Shown: piece by piece, positions 9,274-20,722 of the stretch
Layout: each line of letters begins with the position of its first letter
Numbering within the stretch: position 1 is the first letter of the stretch
Source of the DNA: Gnetum montanum
Taxonomy: Eukaryota; Streptophyta; Gnetopsida; Gnetales; Gnetaceae
Direction of reading: 5' to 3'
DNA length: 64,000 bases
Assembly (NCBI GenBank): GCA_015680685.1
Contig: MNCI01014870.1
Location: 1 to 64,000, forward strand
Notes under the pieces: model-generated
What the model saw: only the letters and a program-made list of their open reading frames with translations
What the model was told of the DNA's origin: nothing
Databases searched by the model: none
Made by a program: the position numbers and the translations under genes

Positions 9274-12200
9274 ATGGGCAGGGGCAAGGAAGTGGAGGGC
9301 TAGGGGAGGAAGCGTCCCGAATTGACCTTTGCAGGGGAGATGGAAGCTATGCTGCAGGGCCTGCCCCGGCAAAGGATTCCATCCTGGCCCGTGACCTCCC
9401 ATAGGTAGGCTCCGATCTTTGCCACCGATTATTTTGTGTTTTTTTCCTTACAACGTAGACAGTCTTGTCATATACGCCGAGCTTAGGGGTTTTAGGCGTA
9501 TGGGGTTTCGCGGCGTATACGTCGAGTTTCACTAGGGCGTAAAGCTGTGTTGGCGTAAGCCGCGGCGTTAAGAGTTTTTTGTGCAGCCTTGCCAGCGTGA
9601 TTTTCTTGTTTTATCAGCGTAAACTCTGTTTGCTGTGATGGCGTATATGCTTAGGGTTTATTCGACGTATACGCTCGGGGTTTCAACGTGAACTTGTTCC
9701 TTTCTGGCATAGATCGCTTACGGTCGAATCGAGCTGCGGCATATATGCGGAGGATAGATCTGTATTTGTGGCGTACATGCTAAGTTAGTTAGCGTATACG
9801 CTCAGTGTTTAGCGTATACGTTGCGTTTACATCGCATATTAAGCTAAGTGTGAACAGCTTCACCGACGTATACGCTGGTCTATGGGGCATATACGCTGAA
9901 TGCAAAGAGTTAGTAAAAGTTTTTCAAATTTCAAATGTAGATTTATGATGTAGCCTTTCACTTTTCAGGCTGATCTATCATGGTATCGTGATTGTTCACA
10001 GGGACAACAAACGCTTCCTGATCGTTGTCGAGCTTGTTGGGGTGTTAACTTGGGTTGGCCCTGTTCAGGATGGCGAGGTTCGCATGGATCTAACCGTGGA
10101 CGAAGACAGAGTTTGGTTTAGGGGAGGCTCGTGCGAATTTATGTCTTTCTTATTGGACAATTTCGAGGTAGCCATCTAGTCAAATTTTGATGAGGTGACT
10201 GCACGGAGTGTACTTGAGGAGATGTTGCTGGGGGCTGCAGAGGGTGTCATGGTCTTCATACATGACATCGATGAGGGGCCTTTTGTCAATGAAGATGGTA
10301 CTACCCGCAGGCCGCGGGCTACACGCCCATTAGCGCGCATGTGGGCACTATTGCCATGAGGGTTAGATTATCTCAACAATACGTTGTTCATAGCTGCCCG
10401 TGCACATACATTATTCCAGAACCCTCCTGGCACAGTGTATCGAGTGGCCAGGTAAGAATTTTAAATTTGTTGTTTTCCTTTCACAATTTTGGGTTGCTTC
10501 TTGTTTTGACCCCTATTTGTTTGTAGACCGAAGACCCATCCGAATGGGACACTCATTGAAGATGAGGGCTTAGCCCTTGCTTGCACTACTCTGAAAGCGT
10601 TCATGACGGGCCCCACCCTTCGTGGGACCGTACTGAATCAAATGAAGGGTTCGATGGTCCATTTTCAGAAACAGTTTTCGAGAGCATTTGTAATGTGTCA
10701 AGCTCGGGGGTCACTTCATGAGGACTGGACTGACAACGGGCCAGTCTTCCCTCATGACTTTGGCAGCACATCCAGATCTGTCACTAACGGTAAATGATAA
10801 CATTTCCTAGATATGTTAGTGGGTTTGTCCAATTGCTTTGATTTACGCTGATACGACCATTTTAAATTGCTTTTACAATTGATGTGCCTTCTAGTGAGGA
10901 TCCGGTGACCACTGGACGAACCGAGATGACTTTGTTGATGAAGTTCAGAGGGGTAGCTAAGGCTCAGAAGTGGCTGCGTACTCATGCTCTTTCATCCCTT
11001 GTTCACTCCCTGGATAACGCTGGCCTCATGGAGCTTTTCATGACCCCGAGCCCTGACGTTTCCATTGGGGAGATGATTGGGATTGTGAACTCTTTTAATG
11101 AGTCCGTCTCATACTACAACACCCAGATTAAGGGTGTGAAGGTAGTTTTCCATCTGTCGCCTGAGTTCTTTTCAAACCTATTTGGCGTACCGGTAGATGG
11201 GTTAAATATAGTATTAGACAGAACTCACAAAGAGCTCTAGATGATTCGGGAGTTAGAAGATTGGCTAGGCGTGCCCAAGGGTATGAAGGGATTCCTGATG
11301 CAGAGGAAGGCAAAATTTGTAGAAGTGAACGAACTGTATCCCCTATTCAGAGCACGGGTATTTTCTAAAACCCTTTCCCAGGTGAGATGTCTTGGGGTTG
11401 AAGCTGTTTGTGTCATGCGAACTGTTTTGGAAACAAGCATGCAATATAACTGGGCCCGATTTTTGTTGTCGGGCATGCATAAGGAGATAGTGCGGTTGCG
11501 TTCGAATGTAGAGGTGCAATCCCATTTCACCTTCACATTTTTCGCCAGTTATCTTCGTCGTTTTGCTGAGTTCTTGGTAGTTCGCACGGACAACAAGTTT
11601 GTTCTGCGGGATCGGGGTGAAATATCCCGCCTGTGGATCCATCACTTGTTTGACACAACTAAGTCCCAAGATGCACCTGAGGATATTGATGAATCCACTT
11701 CTATCACTATAGGGGGCTCATCTGGCGATTCCATCCACACACGTGATATTTTGGGGTTGGAGCCAGACGAGGTGCCCTACACCGCTAGAAGGGCAGAACG
11801 GGTTATCAAGGAGACCATTGGCTAGGCTAAGTCAAAACTAAAAAGGCTTGAACGCCCAGCTGGGGAAGTCTCCGATGTTAGCCAGCCACACGTGAAGCGG
11901 ATACGCTTCAAGATTCCTGGTAAGTGGATCCTGCCCGTTTATTACCTTATCATTTTTTCCTTGTTTACAACTTTCACTTCGATCTCTTACGCGTTATTAA
12001 TGTTTTGGCTTGATTTGCAAACAGTGAGGAAGCAGACTCTGGAGACTATCACTAAAGAGGAGGAGACTAATACAGAGAAAAACAGCGAGGAGGAACAAAC
12101 TGAGAAGAATCAGAGGGGGGAACAGAGGAGCTAAGGGATGATACTACGAAAACAGAGCCAATAGCTGATCAGGATGGTATCAACCAGATGTTTAGCAGCT

Positions 12201-13595
12201 TTTTGAGGGGAGACCTGGATCTGGGTGACCCCCCAGAGGGTGACAAGGAGCATGGTATTTTTTTCTCTTTATCTTATTTCAATTTGGCCTGTCAGTCATC
12301 ATTTTTGTGGAATATATCGTTTTTATTATTATTATTTTTTTTTGCATTTTTTAGATGAAGGCAGCGAGACCAGAACAGTGCATTTGGATGTACCTATGAA
12401 GAGGGTTCCCCCGGAGAGGACCGCTGAGGTTAGTTCCCGCACCCGTGAGCCACTTTCTTGGTTGGAGATGCCAAGCAAAATGGATTTTGTGGCTGGGCTC
12501 ACGGAGGAGGTCGCTGAACGGATCCAGGAGGCCCACCCTGAGATAGGTATATATTATTTAAAGTTTTGGACTTGCACATCTTGTTTGAATTGTCCTAACA
12601 TTCATATTTTCATGTGACTAGGCACCAAATTAAGATGGGACCCTCGGAAAGTGTGAGCATAGAAAGTTTAACTAAACTTTCCCCAGAGGTGGAGCAGGTG
12701 CCAAGACCTATTTACGATGGAGTTGCAGAAGGTTTTCTGCACAACGCTAAATCATTGTGGACTTGTAGGTGCTCCATTGAGCAGTTGTGGCTACAGATCT
12801 AGGCAAAAGAGAGGGAAGTCTCCGAGTTGTCGGTGGAGCATGATGATTTAAAGGCTCGGTATGAGTTCGCCGCTGCCAGATTAAGCAGTGATCGCTCTTG
12901 GTGAACATCCAAGGTCACATACACTAGGTACTGGAACTTATTGAACCGTCATGCATCACTGGCTCAGAGAATGGCGGAGCGCAAAGCCCAAATTGATCTC
13001 CTGAACCTTAAGTATCAAGATTGGAAAGCCTTTGCTTCCAAGGTTCGTAAGTGGGGTCAGGATGAGAAAACTCACAAACATTACTATAAGAAGTAGCTAA
13101 AAGAAGTGTCTATTGAAAAGCGGCAACTGCAGATGTTTGTAGAGGGTTTGGGTTTGCGTTCCTCCTTTGATACTTTTGCCCAGAATAAAATTTTGGAAAT
13201 GGAGTCATCTACAAGGGTGATTATAACTGCATCTGGGGAAGTGGTGGTTGGCGAATTCCCTCTGAAACGCCCCACCTGGTCAGCCGTCGACAAAGGAAAA
13301 ACTTTGGCAGACGTTGACCTAGGCCTGGATGAGACAGATTGGGCTAGTGTTTCGAAGGAAGAGATCCTTCGTCGGCTGGAGTTCGGCTTAGAGGGACCTC
13401 CTATGGTAAGCGTTTTGTTCTTAGGAAATTTACTGAATAATGTTTAGAACTTTGACATTCACCTATTTCTATGTTGGTTATTCTTTTTGGTATTTTCAGG
13501 GTGGAGACGATGCTCAAGAAGCTGGCCCTAGTGGAGCAGGGGCCTCTAATGCTGGTGGATCTAAAGGAGGCGATCCTCCCATCCCGGATGTTTAG
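9274..13595 (+). pseudogene. Antisense eight-exon accessory gene inside element B
   Basis: A multi-exon gene on the strand opposite to B, between its protease and RT. Proposed exons: 9274-9404, 9969-10451, 10527-10789, 10895-11919, 12025-12254, 12355-12546, 12622-13405, 13500-13595. All seven introns start GT and end AG, and the frame is kept across five of seven junctions. Total 3,204 nt, about 1,067 codons. Exons 2-4 look globular, with SPEFFSNLFGVP and a Trp/Phe-rich block (QYNWARFLLSGMHKEI) faintly like plant transposon-associated mobile domains. Exon 5 is Glu/Lys-rich, exon 7 helical and charged, exon 8 Gly-rich, ending DPPIPDV and TAG. Decay is light: stops at 9301, 10177, 10357, 11238, 11823, 12800, 12902 and 13094, mostly TAG in place of Gln, and about three one-base shifts. 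Function unknown; a captured host gene is the alternative. Confidence 0.75.
9405..9968 (+). other. Intron 1 of the antisense gene
   Basis: Starts GTAGGC and ends CTTTTCAG. At 564 bases it is by far the longest intron; the others are about 75-105. It carries some ten copies of GCGTATACGC-like words, as in the LTR and leader, so it may hold regulatory sequence. The splice junction keeps the reading frame. Confidence 0.65.
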
Positions 13596-13879
13596 GATTT
13601 TCATTTTTTAGTTTTGAGTTTTTATTATTTTTGACTCAAACGTATACTGGGATTGTAACCTGAAAATTTTGAGATGGGTGAAAATGGTTGATACTTGTAA
13701 TTGTACAACATTGCATGTAAGAAAACTCTTTTTTTTTGTGTTGATTTTGACTTTAATTGTGAACACGACATAGTAATGAAAAATCTTTTGGTTTGTTTTT
13801 TCTGTTTTGTTTTCAATGTAAAGCGGAGATGAAATTGTAAATGTTGAATTGAAAAGAGAACAAAGTATGCATGCATGAA
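13596..13879 (+). other. 3' flank of the antisense gene
   Basis: AT-rich sequence after the stop codon, with runs of T and TTGTAATTG-like words suitable for a plant polyadenylation region. I see no strict AATAAA and no coding frame. Confidence 0.4.
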
Positions 13880-14150
13880 CTAGTTTAAGGCCATTTCGGG
13901 CCTCGGTGGTAAACGAGGAATATGTCGAATGACACAGGCGATTTCTTGTGTTGACTGATCATTACTGACCATGGCTAGTTTTACGTCTTTGTGGACATGA
14001 TAGTTTAACGTTGTTTCAGACAGGAAGTGTGGTTTTAAAAAAAATAATAATTTTTTTCTATTTATCATAGTTTAGTGTCATTTCGGACGAATGGTAGTTT
14101 AACGTCGTTTCGAACATGTTATAGTTTAACATCGTTTCAGACTAGTGGTA
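13880..14150. repeat. Minisatellite between protease and antisense gene
   Basis: About six units with the core TAGTTTAACGTCGTTTCGGAC or close variants (for example near 13996, 14072, 14093 and 14119). Same strand and core as the arrays beside RT and after integrase. Confidence 0.85.
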
Positions 14151-14159
14151 GTTTATTTT

Positions 14160-15103
14160 AATTGTTTTTTGATTTTCTTTATTTTTTTGTCAGGGGGTGT
14201 ATTGGCCGGCACAATTTTGTATTCGGCGTCTCCTTCGCTGATCACGTTGAATGGCGATTCAGTCCAGGGGACGTCCGATAGAATGTTTTCGATGTCGATA
14301 TTGTCAGGTGTTTTGGTGTCAGCCGTTGCTTCGACAGTGTTAGATGCATGTGTTTTAGTTTTAGGAGGCTCTTATCCCATGTTCGAAGGTTTACTCTCCG
14401 CCAATTGTAGTTTTCTCGTGTCATTAAGCTTGTCAAATTCAACCTCAGAGTCTTGGTTCATATCTGTGTGCGATGAAATGATGGGAGTGGTTGCTTCCCC
14501 ATGTATGACGATTTCACCACCCTCATAGGGTAGGTGAATCTCTTGATGTATAGGGGAAGAAACAACTCTCAATTGGGCCAACCAGGGTCTTCCTAATATT
14601 AGGTTGAATCCTGGCATTTCATCGACAACAAGAAAGTCAACGGATGTCGGGAACTGGTCTCCTACTATGAAATCTAAAGTTATTGTGCCTTTCACCAGTA
14701 CGTGTGACCCGCTAAATGACTTTAAACATGTTGTTGTCGTAGGTTTAATTAAGTCAGTAAACCCCAGTTGTTCAATGATGGGATAGGGTACAACGTTTGT
14801 GGCCGCCCCATTGTCTACATGGACTCTGTGTATTTTGAACTAGTTTACTTGTATTGTTATGAACATGGGGATTGTTGTTGTCTCTCCTGTCTTCTTGTCT
14901 ACTTTGATGTTATCATCATGGAAACTCAAGGGTTTAGGGATGACGCCATGGGATGGATACATTACGGCATGAATGACAGGTTTCCTTGGGGGTAAGTCCT
15001 CACTGACCGTGATCGATGTTAGCATGTGTACGAGAGCTTCCCGATGAGTTTGGGATGTTAACACCAAGTCATACAAGCTTAAAGAAGTGTTCTTCTGCTT
15101 CAA
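14160..15103 (-). pseudogene. pol: Element B aspartic protease
   Basis: One frame with stops near 14838 and 14370. An N-terminal stretch (LYDLVLTSQTHREALVHML) precedes the active site VDNGAATNVVP, where canonical proteases have D-T/S-G. The flap-side strand and the typical ILGRPWLAQL box lie at about 14590, followed by the HQEIHLPYEGGEIVIHGE tail. The frame stays readable after the last stop to about 14160 (NTPPDKKIKK), then the minisatellite begins. In function it would cut the gag-pol precursor. Confidence 0.88.
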
Positions 15104-15894
15104 TGCTTGTGTGACCTACGTCAAGGCCATTGCAAAATCTTTGCTGTTAGAAACGTTCTTATCAGTGATGACTGGGTCCATTGGACCCAACAGCTTTATT
15201 TCATGTCTTAGTGGCCTATCATCCTTGCTCTATGCTGTAGTTTTAGATGGTTCATGTTGTTTCGATGGTTCACCCTAGTTTCCTACGTTTGATTGATCAT
15301 TAGTTGGCGACATGGGTATGGAATTGAGTGGAGTAGGCTTAGGTGGCCCCAGAGCCAATCATTGACGCTCTTTCTCCAGGCGTTTGCATGTAAGCCTATC
15401 AGCTAGACATTCTCACGTGTGGCGTGGAGATGGAGCTGGTCTCGGAGCTTCAGGTTATCTTGGGATGCACACCACATATGGAGGCGGGCGGGATTGCAGT
15501 TGTGATGCTGAATGTGACTGGTTAGAAGGTGGCCCGGGGATCCTAATTACGTGAGGTGAAGGTCTAACAATCGTTAGGATTTGCAGGTGTCCTAACAACA
15601 TACGAGGTTGGTTTTAGTGGAGGTTGGACCCCCGCTATTGCAATAGCTGGTGGTACTCGGACTACGAAGGGGGCAGGCCGAATATGAGGGGTTGGTGGCT
15701 TTGAGGATGTAGGTATGGCTGAAGGTATACGGACAACATAGGGCTACTGGGGGGTGCATGGTGGTTGAGGTGTGGACGTGGAGATAGCGGGAGGAATCTG
15801 AACTACAAAGGGCCTACTAGGTGTTTCTTGTTTATATTTGGGGTAAACAGTGTTGATGTTAAGTATCTCGAAGCCCTCGTCGAAGCAGATTGTA
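15104..15894 (-). other. Element B gag-protease linker
   Basis: Pro-, Thr- and Ser-rich minus-strand sequence without a continuous frame. The gag frame (phase of 16170) differs from the protease frame (phase of 15103), so either a frameshift mutation or a programmed shift lies here. No domain is recognisable. Confidence 0.45.
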
Positions 15895-18060
15895 CTAATT
15901 CAGAGGATCTTTGTAAACCCCCATGGCCTGATTCTGCAGCTGGACTGGGTTGGCCTCATCAAAAGTGATTTGGCCATTGTCGATCATCCTCTGAATATCC
16001 TGTTTCAAAGTGAAATAGTAATCCGTTCCGTGCCCGTTGCGTTGATGGTAGTCGCAGAAGCGATCCATCCTAAAGCCTTTGGGTACGGGCGGCTCATCCG
16101 GCGTTGCTAAGTTGGGGTTCTGTACAAGTTGGCAGAACCGATCATGTCTTTGGATGGCTACAGGGGACAACTATTTATGCTTCATCAGCCTAGCTTTTAG
16201 GAGTTGATCAAAGAGCTGGGATGGTTTCATCGGTAAAGGCGTATATTGAGAGGGTTCTTTCCTCTCGAAATTCCGCATACGGTTTGTTGGATTCTGTGAC
16301 GACGATGACTCCGAGGCTGTTGTGGGGGTAGGTTTGTTATAGTTAGTAGGGGTTGTGGGTGGTTTTTGTTGGTGTGTGATGTTCATTTTTTGGGCTCCTA
16401 TTACTGCTATAGTGGTTTTGGCCTTCTCTTTATCCTTTTTACCGTGTTGATTCCTGAAGGCCGAGTATGCTGGGTCGTGGTTGTTTTGAGTCACCTCCTC
16501 TATGTTTTTGATTTGCACAAATGCTTGGTTAAGGTCACGCACGTTAAGGTAATACAATTTTGATTTGAAGAAATCATTGACAGCCCCCTTGAAAATCGTA
16601 AGCAGATAAGTGGGAGAGATTGGTTCATGTAGCTCGTTGAGAGTGACACTCCATCTCTAAATAAACTTTTGTACACGTTCAAGTGGTGCTTGCTTGACCT
16701 GTATAAGGCTGTCCAGCATGGCCTCGGGTTTCAAGTTATACTTGAACCGAGTCACAAACTGGTGTAAGAGATCCTCCAAGGTGAAAATAGAGTTCTTGGG
16801 CAAGGCCCGGTACCAGTCGAGTGCTCTCCCTACGAGGGACATGGGGAACACTCGAAGAATGGAATGGGGCCATGCCTGGAGCAGCGTGCATTCTAGCCTA
16901 AATGTTATCAAGTATGCATTGGGGTCTGTCTCCCTGTTGTATTTAGTTAGCATGGGTAAGGAGACACCTTTAGGTAAGGTTATGGATGGGACTGAGGAGC
17001 TGATTGGATCATCATTGTAGAAGTCCACCACCTTCAGCTCTCTGTCAGCAGCCGTTTTAAGGCGCTTTACCTCATCAGTAAGCTCCTGCATTAATTTCTT
17101 GGCGTCTGCCCAGTCTTGTGCACTCGATAACACAGCAGCTTGGGGTTGTGGTATATTATACAAGTTAGATTGTTGTATGGTGGGCTGAAAAGCCGAAAGC
17201 TGCGCGGTCAGTGGTTGTGCTTGGGGAACATTTACAGTGGGTGGCACCAAGGACGACATTTATAGGGGAAAGATGGTTGTTGTTGTTGCTGCAGCTGGGT
17301 ATGTGTCTGGGGAACATTGGTTGGTGGAACTGTATGAGGTGGCGCATGGTTGTGGGGAATTTGGTACGACGACATTCCCCTCACTCGCCATTGCCCCGCC
17401 ATGTTGTGCGCGGGGACTCCCTGTTGGGTCACGGTTGTTTGAGGAACTGTATGCATTTGGATGTGCAGTATGAAGTGGGCGGATGTAGATGCCGGGATCA
17501 CATGTGGCATCCCTATCACTCGGGGTGGGAGTGTCACGCCCGCGCTATCATGAGGGGGTGGTGCTTGGGAAGATGGGCCGACCGCTTCCTCGGGGATGAT
17601 GGCGAGAGGGAACGTGCTGAATTGCGAATCAGTTGGAGGCGGCACCTAAGCAAATGAGGATGTGTGCGATGGAGTCATTTGTGTATGAGTTAGTCTGAGG
17701 GGTTGGAAGGGCATGATCTCCCCTGTGTCTAGATGAAAAATGGGATTAGCATGTGCTTGCGGGCTGAGAGTGTGGTAGGAGTCCTCTTGTTCTGATTGAG
17801 CAACGAAGTCATCTTCTTCCTCTAGTTAGGTCTCTAGCACACATTGACTTAGCATCTGGCTCATTTGCAGGAGGAATCGTGTGACGAGTTCCGAGTACTG
17901 CTCTGGAACTGGGATTATATCATATGGGGAAGGGGTGAACTCATGTCCTCCCCTGTAAAAGAATTCGAACTATCTCTTTACCTCCAGTTCGGCTCGGTCT
18001 ACAGCCAAGCTAGCTTGTATCTTAATGCATATAAAATTATACTGATCCTGGGTTATGATG
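15895..18060 (-). pseudogene. gag: Element B gag
   Basis: Readable from about 18060 with an N-terminal region (LAVDRAELEVKR, FTPSPYDIIPVPEQYSEL). A Pro/Gln-rich section follows, with one frameshift near 17250, then the retrotransposon gag core: LPMLTKYNRETDPNAYL, HSILRVFPMSLVGRALDWY, LEDLLHQFVTRF. After a Ser/Thr/Pro-rich linker comes a CCHC-like segment, FCDYHQRNGHGTDYYFTLK, whose last Cys is Tyr. Stops near 16655 and 16168. It would form the particle and bind the RNA. The start codon is uncertain because the leader side is AT-rich and broken. Confidence 0.85.
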
Positions 18061-18239
18061 TCGGAGGCCGGGTCTCTCCCTTGCAACCTTAGGGACTAGC
18101 GGGGCCCCACGGTGGGTTAAACTCCTAGGTGTTGCGTGACAGGCTGTTGGGCAGCGATGGTGTCCACGATGGCAGTGGTTTGGGCAGTGGCAATGTTGTT
18201 GTTTGTGGGGTTCATGGTGATATGTCAGGGATATGGATC

Positions 18240-18790
18240 GGTCTGGAGATGCGAAGTTAATGTTCTGTGTAGTGTGCAGCGTATTCACTTCAATGGACAG
18301 CGTATAGTGATAGTGTATCGAGTGTATACAGCGTATGTGGTTAGCGTAGATGTTGGAGAGCGTATACGGTGTAAGGTGGGTCAAGGCGTAAAACAAGGCA
18401 GCGTAAAATAAGCGGCTGGCGCAAAGCGGGAGACAGCGTACGACGTACAACAAGTAATCGGCGTGACACAAGAATATGAAATGAGTTTCAGTGTAAATAA
18501 TTCTCAGCGTAAAAGTGAGGAGCATAAAACAAGCTCGGCGTAAAACAGGTCACAGCGTAAACTAGTTGCAGCGTAAGATAGAAGAAAGCGTAAAAAAGGT
18601 GAGCGTAAAATACGTTGAAGCATATGACAGGAGAGCGTAAAATTAGTTGTAGCACAAAATGGGAGCTAGCGTAAAACAAAGCAGCGTAGCAGTTTCTGAG
18701 CAGGGTTTTCAAGAGCGTAAACACTGTGCAGCGTAGACACGGGATAGTAGTGGGCTTGGTTTTTGGATTGGACAGTGTAAACGCTAGGAA
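18240..18790. repeat. GCGTAAA-rich leader of element B
   Basis: Between the PBS and gag, about two dozen words of the form AGCGTAAAA/C or GCGTAGAC recur every 15-25 bases without a fixed period. They share the GCGTA core with the LTR cluster. Minus-strand frames here (for example 18037-18525) are low-complexity and I do not call them genes. Confidence 0.7.
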
Positions 18791-18814
18791 AATTGTGAGC
18801 AAGGGTTTTAGGAT

Positions 18815-18832
18815 GCCCTCCTTCTAGCGCCA
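18815..18832 (-). other. Primer-binding site of element B
   Basis: The element strand reads TGGCGCTAGAAGGAGGGC, five bases after the 5' LTR end (GTGGTACA). It starts with TGG, the complement of a tRNA CCA end. I do not name the tRNA. Confidence 0.65.
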
Positions 18833-18837
18833 ATTTT

Positions 18838-20092
18838 TGTACCACCTGAAATTGTCAGTCTCCGACTGGAAGGGAACAGAGGCCACGAGATCGTAGGACG
18901 AGAAAAGAAGACCCTGCCTTCGCTTGAGGGTGAGCTGGAATGCACAAAGGTAGAGTACCTTGGGTGGTCCGCATGCGGATCAGACAAGGATTTCCCCGCG
19001 CATACGCCAATTGGTATACGCTGGGTTATACGTAAATGGTGTCAGAAGCATAAAGATTACGTAAACAGCGTAAACAGACGCAGGCTGAGCAGAGGCGTAA
19101 ATGAACGTGAATGGAATGTGTGTGCCAAATTGATGTAAAACTGTAAACAGAATGCAGCGAAGGTAACAATGATATTACAGAAAGAGAATACAGTGCACCG
19201 GTCTAACGCAGTTGTGGCGAAGCACAAGGCAGACAAAAAGCCCCGACGAATGGGAGGGCAGCAGGCTGGTTTACGCTGTAAGCGCGGTGTAGAGACTGTG
19301 CGTAGCGGACAGGTTTTCTAGCGTAAGAGGGTTTGAGCTCTAGTGCGCAGCGTCATTGCTCTTAGGTATGCTCTCGGATCTTTTTTTTTGCCAACCTCTC
19401 GACGAAGTGGAAAAATGGGGTTTTTATACTGGTTGTTATGCTAGACTTGGGTTAGGAGACACGTGGCACGTTGACCGGGTGCATAGGATTTACAAATGTA
19501 CAACATATTATAGGGCGTATACACTACATCAGGCTGGCATATACGCTGGGCGTATACGCTGGGCGCATACGCTGGACGTGCGGGGCATGTATGAATTGGG
19601 TGGAGATGCCATGGACGCTGGGCGTACATGCCGACAATGGCTAGGCGTATATGCTAGGCATATACGCTGACAGCTGCTGACTTGCTTCAATTCTTGCTCT
19701 TTGGTGCTGTCATCATTCTATCATTGGGACTTCATCGTCGGGCGTGTGCATGTGGTACCTACCGGGCGGACAGATGTAGCGTGTACATCGGGCGTATACG
19801 CTGGAGATGTCAGGTGTACATGCTGGTCATATACACTGTTGCTGTTGGGCGTATACGTTGTTGCTGCCGGGTGTATACGCTGTTGCTGTTGGGCGTATAT
19901 GCGAGGCATATACGCTATTGCTGCTGGGCGTATACGCGAGGCGTATACGCTGTTGCTACACTTAATGAAACTCAAGCCTCTTGATTCCCAAAGTTGCGCC
20001 GTGACACCAAATGTAGTCGTGGTTGTTCGTGGGTCCCAGGGACCTGCTTCTTGCTGGGGAAGCACCAAGCTCAAAATTTTTGTGGTGTTTCA
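18838..20092 (-). repeat. Element B 5' LTR
   Basis: Counterpart of 2384-3652. On the plus strand it begins TGTACCACCTG and ends GTGGTGTTTCA. A TATA box (minus TATAAAAACCCC) covers 19417-19428 and the palindrome cluster 19510-19960. It is followed on the right by the resumed RNase H frame of A. Confidence 0.92.
19421..19428 (-). promoter_or_regulatory. TATA box, element B 5' LTR
   Basis: Minus TATAAAAA followed by CCCC. As the promoter in the 5' LTR it would drive the genomic RNA leftwards through gag and pol. Confidence 0.65.
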
Positions 20093-20722
20093 CAATGTTC
20101 TACGAAAGGCCAAGTGATAGCCGACCAATTAATAACATCACCTATTGACAGTCAGGCAACCATAGAGCCTAAATTTCTGGATGAACATATACATAGCTTA
20201 AGCCCTGTCCTGATAGGCCCCGAAGGCAGCACTGTTACAATTATTATGCTATCATCTGAGGATGTGCGTCTTCACGCTTATTGCTTGACCTTTCCCTGTA
20301 CGAACAATGTGGCAGAGTACGAGGGACTCCTCAAGGGATTACTAACTGCTAGCGAACTCGATGTTCGATGTCTGGCAATTAGGGGTGATTCGATGCTTGT
20401 CATAAATCAGATCATAGGAGTCTACGCCTGCAAGGCTGCACATTTACAGCCGTACTGTGATATGGCTAAAGATCTTCTGAGGCGGTTCACGACCATCGAT
20501 GCCCAACATGTGCCACGCACTGATAACACACTGGCCGACGCACTGGCTACACTGGCTTTGAACGTGCCCTCACACCTATTCGACACCTGTCCCGCATTAA
20601 TAATAGATTGCACAGATCCCATTGTTCAGGTGATGCAAATATCCTCTCTGCTCGAGGACAGAATGCCAGAGTGGTACGATAGCATTAAGACTTACCTCTT
20701 GCATGGTGAGCCACCGCACTAA
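20093..20722 (+). pseudogene. pol: Element A RNase H connection and archaeal-type RNase H
   Basis: Resumes exactly where 2383 stopped (STKGQVIADQL). The archaeal-type RNase H follows: the first-Asp region is altered (IGPEGS where B has FDGAS), but NNVAEYEGLLKG, RGDSMLVINQI and the C-terminal DNTLADALATLA are intact. The frame stays open to 20722, unusually long for this decayed element, and includes a pre-integrase linker (PEWYDSIKTYLLHGEPP). Confidence 0.88.

Larger units (their letters stand above)
2384..20092 (-). mobile_element. Element B: complete Tat/Ogre-type gypsy retrotransposon nested in A
   Basis: Two direct LTRs (2384-3652 and 18838-20092) begin TGAAACACCAC and end GTGGTACA on the element strand. 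Target duplications are CAATC (2379-2383) and CAATG (20093-20097), one substitution apart. In element order: 5' LTR, PBS, leader, gag, protease, an intron-like block holding an antisense gene, RT, gypsy RNase H, archaeal RNase H, integrase, minisatellite, untranslated segment, PPT, 3' LTR. The LTRs differ at roughly one base in ten over the stretch I compared by eye, so the insertion is old. Gag and pol carry several stops and at least two frameshifts. Confidence 0.93.

Noticed and set aside
10895-11825. Antisense gene as a nested DNA transposon (MULE) carrying a host gene
   Set aside because: No terminal inverted repeats or target duplication were found at its edges, and A seems to have the same arrangement. 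It is not fully excluded without searching for TIRs.
18037-18802. Minus-strand frames 18037-18525 and 18488-18802
   Set aside because: They lie in the leader and are made of GCGTAAA words. No similarity to gag and no stable start.
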